A stretch of DNA of 12,428 bases, from positions 1 to 12,428 of the forward strand of contig JAISYA010000073.1 in NCBI GenBank assembly GCA_031270205.1. Reading direction: 5' to 3'. A model generated the notes under the pieces. It was not told where the DNA came from, searched no databases, and was given only the letters and a program-made list of their open reading frames with translations. The DNA is from Treponema sp. Lineage in GTDB: Bacteria; Spirochaetota; Spirochaetia; Treponematales; Breznakiellaceae. This document shows, piece after piece, positions 6,763 through 12,428 of this stretch (positions are counted from its first letter, which is position 1; each line of letters starts with the position of its first letter). The position numbers and the translations under genes were made by a program.

Positions 6763-7383
6763 ATGCTCTGCGGTATTGACGAGGCGGGACGGGGGCCTCT
6801 GGCCGGCCCGGTCTGCGCCGCGGCGGTTATCCTGAGCGATGATTTTCCGCGGGACGTACTCAACGATTCCAAAAAGATGAGCGCCGCCGGGCGGGAAGCG
6901 GCGCGGCGGATCATCTGTGCCAAAGCGCTCGCCTGGGGCGTTGCCTGGGCCGCTCATACGGAAATTGACGAAATCAACATCCTTCAGGCGAGTCTTCTGG
7001 CGATGAAACGGGCTTTTGAACAACTGGCCGGGGCGGAAGACGCCGCGTGGCCTTCCGGGATTAGCGGGGAAATTCCGTTCGGCTCGTCCCGTCTTCCCCC
7101 AAGTCTTCCTTTTGATCTTTCCGCCGTCGTGGACGGTCTGTATCCGCCGGATATTCCCGTCCCCTGCACGACCATGGTAAAGGCCGACGCCCGGGTACCC
7201 GAAGTAATGGCCGCATCGATTCTTGCCAAGACCGCCCGTGACCTGTTGATGGCTCACTACGGCCGGCTCTATCCCGTATACGGCTACGAAAGGCACAAGG
7301 GCTACCCCACCGCCGATCACCGTGAACGGATTCTGCAATTCGGCCCCTCGCCCATTCAGCGGATGAGTTTCAAGGTTAGGTGA
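6763..7383 (+). CDS. rnhB: Ribonuclease HII
   Basis: RNase HII cuts the RNA strand of RNA-DNA hybrids and removes single ribonucleotides built into DNA. The N-terminus GIDEAGRGPLAGPV carries catalytic Asp6 and Glu7. Asp124 (AVVDG) and Asp142 (VKADARV) complete the metal site, and AASILAKTARD (150-160) and GYERHKGYPT (174-183) are standard RNase HII motifs. The total of 206 residues is usual, but about 30 residues at 89-119, rich in Gly, Pro and Ser, sit between the QASLLAM helix and the VDG strand, where most homologues have a short loop. The start lies 9 bases after the previous stop, in the same frame, without a ribosome binding site, so translation is probably coupled. The gene converges with folC, whose stop is 18 bases away, and no terminator is visible between them. 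Confidence 0.95.
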   Translation: MLCGIDEAGRGPLAGPVCAAAVILSDDFPRDVLNDSKKMSAAGREAARRIICAKALAWGVAWAAHTEIDEINILQASLLAMKRAFEQLAGAEDAAWPSGISGEIPFGSSRLPPSLPFDLSAVVDGLYPPDIPVPCTTMVKADARVPEVMAASILAKTARDLLMAHYGRLYPVYGYERHKGYPTADHRERILQFGPSPIQRMSFKVR

Positions 7384-7401
7384 AAGCGAAAAACCTTCCC
7401 C

Positions 7402-8841
7402 TTACCCCTTCCCGTAAAAGGCCCGTATCTCCGAGGCCAGGTAAAACGATCCGGCGCCGAGAACCGGAAGCCCTCGCTGCCGGCCCCAGTCCAGGGCCTG
7501 GCGGACGGCTTCGGCGGTTTCACGGACAAGCGTCACGCCGGTCGGGCCGCCCTGTGCGGCAAGAACGGCGGTAAAGGCTTCGTATACCCTGCCGGGATCG
7601 CTGGTTTTGAAGCCGCCGGGAGTGGTGATGAATATCCGGGAAAAACGGGGGAGGAGGACTTCCGCCATACCGGCGGCGTTTTTGTCCGCAGCGCAGCCGA
7701 AAAGCAGGACGCCCCCGCCGCCGTAAAGGGAGCAGAAGGTTTCAACGCAGAGGGCGGCGCTTTCCGGAGTGTGGGCGCCGTCGATGATTACCGGCGGGTC
7801 CCGCGAAAGAGTTTCAAAGCGGGCGGGAATGTGAAAGTCTGCCAGTCCCCGGCGAATGGCCTTCTCCCCGGTGTGGGGAAAGGCGGTTTTCAGGGCCGTT
7901 ATCGCAAGGCCGGCGTTTTCGGCCTGAATTGCCCCGGGCACGGAAATGAACAGTTCCAGAGGGGCGGCCCCGCCGGCCAAACCTGCGGGAAAAGCGCCTT
8001 TTTTGAATCGCAGGCTAAAGTCCGTACCGCCCGTGTGGATTTTCAGAATCCGCGCTTCCGCGGTTTCAGGAAAATAGATAAGGGGACTGTGTTTTTCAGC
8101 GGCGGCCTTTTTGAAAACCTCAAGAACCCCGCCGTCAGGGGGGCGGGCTTCGTTAGCGGACCATCCTTCACCGCCCTGCCTCGCCAGAACCAGGGGCTTT
8201 CCGGGTTTTATGATTCCGGCCTTTTCGCCGGCAACGGCGGTAATGGTATTGCCCAGAAAGCCGGTGTGTTCCAGTTCTATCAGGGTGATCACCGAAACCA
8301 GGGGATCCAGCACATTGGTAGAATCCAGACGCCCCCCCATGCCGGTCTCCACGACGAGCGCATCACAGGCGGCATGGCGGGCGCAGAGAAAAAAAAGCAG
8401 CGTTAACAGTTCAAAAAAAGTAGGCTCCTCGCCGTCTTCACGGGCCGGATCAAACAGATCGCTTTTCGCGGCGGGGACCGCGGACTCGGCAAGCTCCCGC
8501 AGTTCCTCACCCGCGGCGCAATAGACCGCTTCATCAAAAAAAGAATTGCCAAGGCTGATCCGTTCCCGAAAATCGCTCACATGAGGCGACATGTAGCGGG
8601 CGGGCCTGCGGCCGTCCGCCTGCAGAATCGAGGCAATCATACCGGTTACCGAGCCTTTGCCCTTGGAACCCGCTATGTGAATTGAGGGGACGCGGCGCTC
8701 GGGGTTTCCCGCAAGCCCCGAGAGAAGCTCCATCCGGTCCAGACGAAAGCTCTTGGGGGTCTGTCCCTTTTCAAGGTTGATGAAGCGGGACAGCCAGGAA
8801 AAAACTTCCGCAGAGGATAAAAAAGGTTTATGATTACCCAG
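7402..8841 (-). CDS. folC: Folylpolyglutamate synthase / dihydrofolate synthase, probable CTG start
   Basis: FolC adds glutamates to folates (and in many bacteria makes dihydrofolate from dihydropteroate) using ATP. The P-loop motif HIAGSKGKGSVTG, the Mur-ligase-type VVETGMGGRLDSTNV, the ELEHTGFLG segment, the KAGIIKPGKP motif, and IIDGAHTPES in the C-terminal domain are all present. The first ATG is at 8731-8733, but it has no ribosome binding site. The frame upstream encodes a conserved FolC N-terminus (AEVFSWLSRFINLEK then TPKSFRLDRM). The open frame continues up to a stop at 8890-8892 with no ATG, GTG or TTG. CTG at 8839-8841 is preceded by AAGGAAG at good spacing, giving 479 residues, so I place the start there; ATT codons upstream are less likely. 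The gene begins 10 bases after acsE and is the last gene of the acs operon. Confidence 0.9.
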   Translation of the reverse strand: MGNHKPFLSSAEVFSWLSRFINLEKGQTPKSFRLDRMELLSGLAGNPERRVPSIHIAGSKGKGSVTGMIASILQADGRRPARYMSPHVSDFRERISLGNSFFDEAVYCAAGEELRELAESAVPAAKSDLFDPAREDGEEPTFFELLTLLFFLCARHAACDALVVETGMGGRLDSTNVLDPLVSVITLIELEHTGFLGNTITAVAGEKAGIIKPGKPLVLARQGGEGWSANEARPPDGGVLEVFKKAAAEKHSPLIYFPETAEARILKIHTGGTDFSLRFKKGAFPAGLAGGAAPLELFISVPGAIQAENAGLAITALKTAFPHTGEKAIRRGLADFHIPARFETLSRDPPVIIDGAHTPESAALCVETFCSLYGGGGVLLFGCAADKNAAGMAEVLLPRFSRIFITTPGGFKTSDPGRVYEAFTAVLAAQGGPTGVTLVRETAEAVRQALDWGRQRGLPVLGAGSFYLASEIRAFYGKG

Positions 8842-8851
8842 ATACGCTTCC

Positions 8852-9637
8852 TTAAATCTCCAAATAGGAATCCGCGTAGAGACTGTTGTTCATGATGATA
8901 TCCGCGGACTTAACGGTTTCCATGAGCCGCTGATCGCAGGGATTGACAATCGCGGAAGTAAGGCCGTTGTTGATCGCCATGGCGATCATCACCGAATCCA
9001 TTATGGGGCGGATATGCCTGGGCATCATGTTGGAAACATTGGAAAGGCCGCCGGTGGAATTAAAGCCCATGTCGGTAAGCTGGCGTATAAAGGCCAGCAC
9101 CTGGGTCTGCTTGTCCTGCATTCCCTTGATTACGAGGAACAGGGGGTCAAACCAGAGATCCTCCGCTTCCATTCCCAGCTCCATGCCGTGCTCCAGCATT
9201 TCCTGGCAATAGGTCATGCGCTCGTCGTTATCGGCGGGAACGCCCTGCTTGGCGCACAGGGCGATGCAGATCGCCTGGTTAGCCGCGGCAAGATCGATGT
9301 TGGAAATCCGGTCGCCGGCATCGGCGGAGTTTACAATGGGCTTGCCCTTGCCGCGGTTGTATACGGCAATGCCCGCCTCTATTGCTTTCTTGTTCGCCGT
9401 GTCAAGGCAGAGGGGGACATTGTCAAAATGGTCCTGCAGCAGTTTGACCGCCCACTTCATCAGCTCCGGGCCGTCTTTTTCCGCGGGACCGATGTTGAGG
9501 TCCAGGTACACCGCGCCGGCCTCAAGCTGTTCTTTTGCCCGTTTCAGAATGGGCGCGGGGTCTCTGGTCTCCATAGCCGCCCGTATCACCGGTGAAATGC
9601 AGTGAATACGCTCGCCGATAGTTATAAATTTTCCCAT
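8852..9637 (-). CDS. acsE: Methyltetrahydrofolate:corrinoid/iron-sulfur protein methyltransferase
   Basis: AcsE transfers the methyl group of 5-methyl-tetrahydrofolate to the Co(I) corrinoid of the AcsCD protein, linking the methyl branch of the Wood-Ljungdahl pathway to acetyl-CoA synthase. The 261 residues match the family's length (about 262 in Moorella as I recall). Pterin-binding TIM-barrel motifs are in place: LDLNIGP 45-51, CLDTAN with Asp79, NSADA 103-107, DPL at 164-166, and GLSNVS with Asn200. Asp79 and Asn200 correspond to the Moorella residues used for folate binding and protonation. The ATG at 9635-9637 has AAGGAGAAG just upstream, overlapping the acsC stop region. Eleven bases separate it from acsC and ten from folC, so it is mid-operon. 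Confidence 0.95.
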   Translation of the reverse strand: MGKFITIGERIHCISPVIRAAMETRDPAPILKRAKEQLEAGAVYLDLNIGPAEKDGPELMKWAVKLLQDHFDNVPLCLDTANKKAIEAGIAVYNRGKGKPIVNSADAGDRISNIDLAAANQAICIALCAKQGVPADNDERMTYCQEMLEHGMELGMEAEDLWFDPLFLVIKGMQDKQTQVLAFIRQLTDMGFNSTGGLSNVSNMMPRHIRPIMDSVMIAMAINNGLTSAIVNPCDQRLMETVKSADIIMNNSLYADSYLEI

Positions 9638-9648
9638 AATACTTCTCC

Positions 9649-10980
9649 TTACAGTTTAAGTTCTTTGAGAAATTTAACCGCCCCTACCGCCTCGTTGGGA
9701 GCGACAATGATCCGCCAGCCGGGAAGGTTCTCTTCGATCTCGCCTTTGAGCACCGCCACTTTACCGGGGATGAGCAAATTGCGGTTTTTGATTTTGACTT
9801 CGATGTCGTTTTCCTTTATGAAGCGGGCAATGGAGCTGGCCGAAAGTTTGCCCGCGGCCCAGGCGGTAAGCACCGAATAGCCGCCGGCGTCGGAGATAAG
9901 CAGATTCACCGGCACGCCTGAACGTTCCAGTTCGCCGGACACGATGAAATAGGTAAGGGCGAAGTCCACGGTGGTGGCGCAGATCGCGTTTTCATCCGCG
10001 CCGTTCAGGGGATAAATGCCCGGTTCGACCTTCATCGGCTTTTGGGGATCGGTGAAGATGTTCTGCCTGAGACCGTACAGGGGCAGGGCTTGCGCGTAAC
10101 TCATGCCGCCCATAATAACGATGGAGCCGTATTTTACGGTGAACAGCGATGCGAGGGCCGTCTGCAAATCGGGATTGTCCGGCGCAAGTTTGGAGACATT
10201 GACAAGCGAAGGATAACCGACGCTCCGGTCCCCGTCCTTAAGCGCGGCGCGGCGGATCTGCACGGCTTTGGCAAAAGCGTCCTTAATCGAAACCGCCCCC
10301 ACATCAATAATCAGGTTCTTGTTTCCCAGGGCCTCAATGGCGGCAAGGGTGTCGTGGATGCTGTCCAGAGTCTTGCCCGTCACGCCGAGGGTCACGCCGT
10401 ACTGCGCCGCAAGGGCGCTCATTGCCTGGTAGTTGGATTCATCGGCGGCGTTGAGCACGGGCTTTTGGTCTTTGGCAAGATCGAGGGCCGCCCGCGCCGC
10501 GGCCTCATCCTTCACGTCAAGGATGAGGGTACGGCCCGCGGCAAGGGCCTTTTTCACCGCCTCAAGATAAGCGGCCTGGTCGCCGGTATATTCCACATTG
10601 ATTAGCTCAACGTACATGCGCTCGCCGATGCGCTCGTAATCAATTTTCAGAATTGCGGGAATCACGTTGTCCGCGCATTCGGCGCGGATATTCACACCGT
10701 ACCGTGTTTTTGAGACAAAGGTCTTCTCATGCCTGAACAGTACGGTTTCCCCGCCGATGCTGTACTCCGCGCCGCCCGCGCCGATCTTGATGAGCTTCAT
10801 CGGCGGCTCGGTAGCCTCGCTTAAAACCTTGAGGGCGTCCTCCGACATATTGGGGCATTTGTCGATTGTCATCGCGCCCTGGGCAACCTTCATGGCAAAG
10901 GCCATACAGGTGGGGCAGCCGCAGCCTTTGCAGTTGGTCTTGGGGGTCAGTTTGAATATATCCAATCCTTTAAGCGCCAT
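9649..10980 (-). CDS. acsC: Corrinoid/iron-sulfur protein large subunit
   Basis: AcsC is the large subunit of the CFeSP, the methyl carrier between AcsE and acetyl-CoA synthase. The N-terminal [4Fe-4S] domain shows Cys17, Cys20, Cys25 and Cys42, the CX2CX4CX16C spacing of the family, in NCKGCGCPTC then KCP. This cluster reductively reactivates oxidised cobalt. The middle is a TIM barrel and the C-terminal part (SDAGGYSVLTAWAAGKLS region, about 365-385) belongs to the corrinoid-binding domain. The 443 residues fit the family's usual length. The ATG at 10978-10980 has AGGAGAG upstream. It lies 25 bases after acsD and 11 before acsE, so all three are read as one mRNA. Such proteins act in the cytoplasm under strict anaerobiosis. 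Confidence 0.96.
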   Translation of the reverse strand: MALKGLDIFKLTPKTNCKGCGCPTCMAFAMKVAQGAMTIDKCPNMSEDALKVLSEATEPPMKLIKIGAGGAEYSIGGETVLFRHEKTFVSKTRYGVNIRAECADNVIPAILKIDYERIGERMYVELINVEYTGDQAAYLEAVKKALAAGRTLILDVKDEAAARAALDLAKDQKPVLNAADESNYQAMSALAAQYGVTLGVTGKTLDSIHDTLAAIEALGNKNLIIDVGAVSIKDAFAKAVQIRRAALKDGDRSVGYPSLVNVSKLAPDNPDLQTALASLFTVKYGSIVIMGGMSYAQALPLYGLRQNIFTDPQKPMKVEPGIYPLNGADENAICATTVDFALTYFIVSGELERSGVPVNLLISDAGGYSVLTAWAAGKLSASSIARFIKENDIEVKIKNRNLLIPGKVAVLKGEIEENLPGWRIIVAPNEAVGAVKFLKELKL

Positions 10981-11005
10981 AGTTCTCTCTCCTGTTTCGC
11001 CGGAA

Positions 11006-11947
11006 TTATACCAGAGCGGCGATGAGCGTGCTAATAACCGACACCGAGGCCGGATGCCGCAGAATCACCGCGTTGGCGCCGGAGGCGATGTCCGCCGCCG
11101 CGGTGGCTATCTCCATGTTAATGCCCCGCTGTTCCACCGGACCCCAATCGGGAAAATCTTCTTCCGAAACAACGGCCTCCTTGACCGACCAGGCCTCGGA
11201 GCCTACCGGGGTGACTATCGGCATCTGCAGCATCGCGTCGTTCTGGGAAAGGGCCGCCGACTTGACCCGGTCCATAGTGGAGGCCACATATTCAAAACCG
11301 TACCCGGCGGCGGCGGAACCAAGGTTCATCACCGTGTTCCCCGCCTGCACGCCGATTTGTGAGATGAGCACGTTGAGCTGCTTCGCCAGATTAATATCCA
11401 CCGAGGATTCGGCGCCGATTTTCTGACCGTAGGCCATTACCGCGGCCACCGCTACCGCCTTGTGGTTTTCTTCCCGCGCCGAAAGCAGCAGCGCGTTTTT
11501 GCCCTGCAGCGCCTCGGCGATTTTTTCAAAGAGCTTGCCGTCTTTTTCGGCGTTTTTGCAGCCCTGAATCAGCAGGGGAAGAGTCACCGCCCCGGCGACT
11601 TCAGCGCAGAGGGCCGCGCACTCCTCAACCGGCCGGTCCTGACCGTTGGGGTCCGCCCCTTCAAGCGACAGGCTGACAAAATCCGCCCCGGATTTTTCAC
11701 AGGCCCGCTTCGCCACATCGACCACGCTTTCCGCTCCCGCGTAAAAAGCGGCAATTCCCGGCAGAGAGCGATCGGGGCCGAGGTCCGAGAATTCAATTCC
11801 CACCCGTGGAGGATTCCGTATCGGCCCGTCAAAGCTATACAGGGGAAACACGTTTTCACCGCCCAGGGTAATAGCCGTGTCCCCCGTACCGATCACCACC
11901 GCTTGTATGGACGCGGTGAATTGCTGCGCTGTGCTTTTGAACGGCAT
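11006..11947 (-). CDS. acsD: Corrinoid/iron-sulfur protein small subunit
   Basis: AcsD is the small, TIM-barrel subunit that pairs with AcsC and helps hold the cobamide. Recognisable family segments are an N-terminal Ala/Gln-rich stretch followed by VIGTGDTAITLGGENVFPLY, a GADFVSLSLEGADPNG loop, and a glycine-rich C-terminal half with AAAGYGFEYVASTMDRVKSAA. The start is the ATG at 11945-11947 (MPFKSTAQQF, 313 residues), because AGGAG stands seven bases upstream. An ATG at 11971 would add eight residues (MRTERRVD) that cover this ribosome binding site. It is the first gene of acsD-acsC-acsE-folC, with a strong promoter at 12068-12096. In the Moorella acs cluster acsC precedes acsD, so the order here is reversed. 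Confidence 0.94.
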   Translation of the reverse strand: MPFKSTAQQFTASIQAVVIGTGDTAITLGGENVFPLYSFDGPIRNPPRVGIEFSDLGPDRSLPGIAAFYAGAESVVDVAKRACEKSGADFVSLSLEGADPNGQDRPVEECAALCAEVAGAVTLPLLIQGCKNAEKDGKLFEKIAEALQGKNALLLSAREENHKAVAVAAVMAYGQKIGAESSVDINLAKQLNVLISQIGVQAGNTVMNLGSAAAGYGFEYVASTMDRVKSAALSQNDAMLQMPIVTPVGSEAWSVKEAVVSEEDFPDWGPVEQRGINMEIATAAADIASGANAVILRHPASVSVISTLIAALV

Positions 11948-11969
11948 ATCCACTCTCCTTTCAGTTCTC

Positions 11970-11990
11970 AAGGCAGCATTGCCTTTTTTT
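11970..11990. promoter_or_regulatory. Hairpin in the acsD leader, terminator-shaped on the opposite strand
   Basis: AAGGCA (11970-11975) pairs with TGCCTT (11980-11985) around GCAT. On the plus strand a run of T's follows (11986-11990), which looks like an intrinsic terminator, but no plus-strand gene ends here. In the acsD mRNA (minus strand) the same stem lies about 12 bases before the ribosome binding site. Confidence 0.45.
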
Positions 11991-12005
11991 CAAGGTTATT
12001 CGAAC

Positions 12006-12017
12006 CTGTTCCAAAAC
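12006..12017. repeat. TGTTCCAAAAC element in the acsD leader
   Basis: CTGTTCCAAAAC is identical to 268-279 and one base different from 1740-1751. It falls inside the predicted untranslated leader of acsD. Next to it AGGTT (11993-11997) and AACCT (12003-12007) form a small stem. Confidence 0.5.
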
Positions 12018-12067
12018 CAGGGCTGCGCGCTCACGTTCCCGGCATAGCCGGAGGCACAGCCTCATGT

Positions 12068-12096
12068 ATAATAGTATATGTTCCGCCAAAGGTCAA
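12068..12096 (-). promoter_or_regulatory. Promoter of the acsD-acsC-acsE-folC operon
   Basis: On the minus strand -35 TTGACC (12091-12096) and -10 TATTAT (12068-12073) are spaced by exactly 17 bases, each five of six matches. Transcription would start near 12061, leaving a leader of about 113 bases with several stems before acsD. Confidence 0.65.
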
Positions 12097-12120
12097 TGAG
12101 CCTGCGCGCGGGATGAGCCT

Positions 12121-12140
12121 CCGCGGGGCAAGCCCCGCGG
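12121..12140. repeat. Perfect 9-bp GC hairpin upstream of the acs promoter
   Basis: CCGCGGGGC (12121-12129) pairs with GCCCCGCGG (12132-12140) over a two-base gap. It is not followed by a T-run on either strand. The part from 12127 to 12150 resembles 12248-12269 inside the next inverted repeat, so both may belong to one repeat family. Confidence 0.5.
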
Positions 12141-12199
12141 TATCTTAAACGTTGCGTTAGTTCGATTGGAGGCTCGTTCGATAGGAAGTTTTTTATACC

Positions 12200-12274
12200 G
12201 TCTGGTTTAATACCAAATCATTGTAAGCGTTGCGGCATTTGAGCCGCGGCAAGCTGCGGGGTATTAAACCAGAC
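12200..12274. repeat. Inverted repeat with perfect 15-bp arms
   Basis: GTCTGGTTTAATACC (12200-12214) is exactly complementary to GGTATTAAACCAGAC (12260-12274), with 45 bases between them that contain further short stems (GCGGC / GCCGC). No T-run follows on either strand, so it is not an obvious terminator. It may be a palindromic dispersed repeat or a small miniature-transposon-like element. No target-site duplication is evident. Confidence 0.65.
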
Positions 12275-12428
12275 TTGCGAATAAGCGCGCCGGAGTTTTC
12301 AACCGCGGACCGGACGGACACATCCCGACTGTTGGTGTGCGTCTTCGTTTTGCCCGTGAATGCCCGTGGTTTTTCCGTCCGCTCCATTTCCAGGCGTTTA
12401 CCGCCCCGGCCCCGGTCCTTGACAGCGG

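Larger units (their letters stand above)
12097..12428. other. Gene-free stretch with inverted repeats
   Basis: No gene can be supported in these 332 bases. They hold the hairpin at 12121-12140, a near-direct repeat GTTCGATTGGA / GTTCGATAGGA (12160-12185), the inverted repeat at 12200-12274, and then about 150 bases up to the window edge. That last part is open on the minus strand from 12427 to 12193 (about 78 codons, basic, with mostly G or C in third positions) and also open on the plus strand, but neither translation resembles a family I know. The tail of a gene lying beyond the edge is possible. Confidence 0.45.

Noticed and set aside
6613..7338. A 241-codon minus-strand frame across the phosphoribosyltransferase and rnhB
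   Set aside because: It spans two well-supported genes on the other strand and looks like no known protein.
11970..11990. True plus-strand terminator
   Set aside because: No plus-strand gene ends nearby, so the T-run is more likely incidental or part of the acsD leader on the other strand.
11462..12148. A 228-codon plus-strand frame over acsD and its promoter
   Set aside because: Low-complexity shadow translation with no ribosome binding site; acsD is clearly the real gene.
12193..12427. Minus-strand open frame at the right edge, basic and unrecognised
   Set aside because: It runs through the inverted repeat, has no ribosome binding site, and the opposite strand is open too, so coding cannot be supported.

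Overview
The window reads as chromosome from a strictly anaerobic, CO2-fixing (acetogenic type) bacterium. The right half holds genes for the corrinoid/iron-sulfur protein of the Wood-Ljungdahl pathway (acsD, acsC) and its methyltransferase (acsE), followed by a folate polyglutamylation gene (folC). The left half holds an oxygen-sensitive class III ribonucleotide reductase (nrdD, nrdG). By eye the DNA is moderately GC-rich and the strong promoters are of ordinary sigma-70 type. My best guess is an acetogenic spirochaete such as a gut Treponema, but nothing in the window proves this and a clostridial acetogen is not excluded.

Layout: (1) 1-225, a broken DUF1801 gene running in from the left edge. 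(2) 226-1934, a GntP-family organic-acid permease on the minus strand with its own promoter, bracketed by hairpins built on the motif TGTTCCAAAAC, and followed by short tandem repeats. (3) 1935-4853, the minus-strand nrdD-nrdG operon. (4) 4854-5027, a compact divergent control region with two good NrdR boxes 32 bp apart and back-to-back -35 elements. (5) 5028-7383, plus-strand genes for a uroporphyrinogen-decarboxylase/methyltransferase-family protein, a PRPP-dependent phosphoribosyltransferase that may have a leaderless mRNA, and RNase HII (rnhB). (6) 7402-11947, the minus-strand operon acsD-acsC-acsE-folC, convergent with rnhB. (7) 11948-12428, the acs promoter and leader, then a non-coding stretch rich in inverted repeats.

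How the genes work together: AcsE moves the methyl group of methyl-tetrahydrofolate onto the cobalt of the AcsCD corrinoid protein, which passes it to acetyl-CoA synthase (not in this window). FolC makes the polyglutamylated folates the branch depends on. NrdDG makes dNTPs without oxygen, and its control region points to classical NrdR repression. The UroD-like protein carries a zinc-type His-x-Cys motif and could be a methyltransferase, but its substrate cannot be read from the sequence.

I see no clearly new multi-gene system. The observations most worth checking are the NrdR-controlled divergent promoter, the folC reading frame that seems to start at CTG, the TGTTCCAAAAC element shared by the gntP and acsD leaders, the leaderless phosphoribosyltransferase, and the inverted-repeat cluster upstream of the acs operon.
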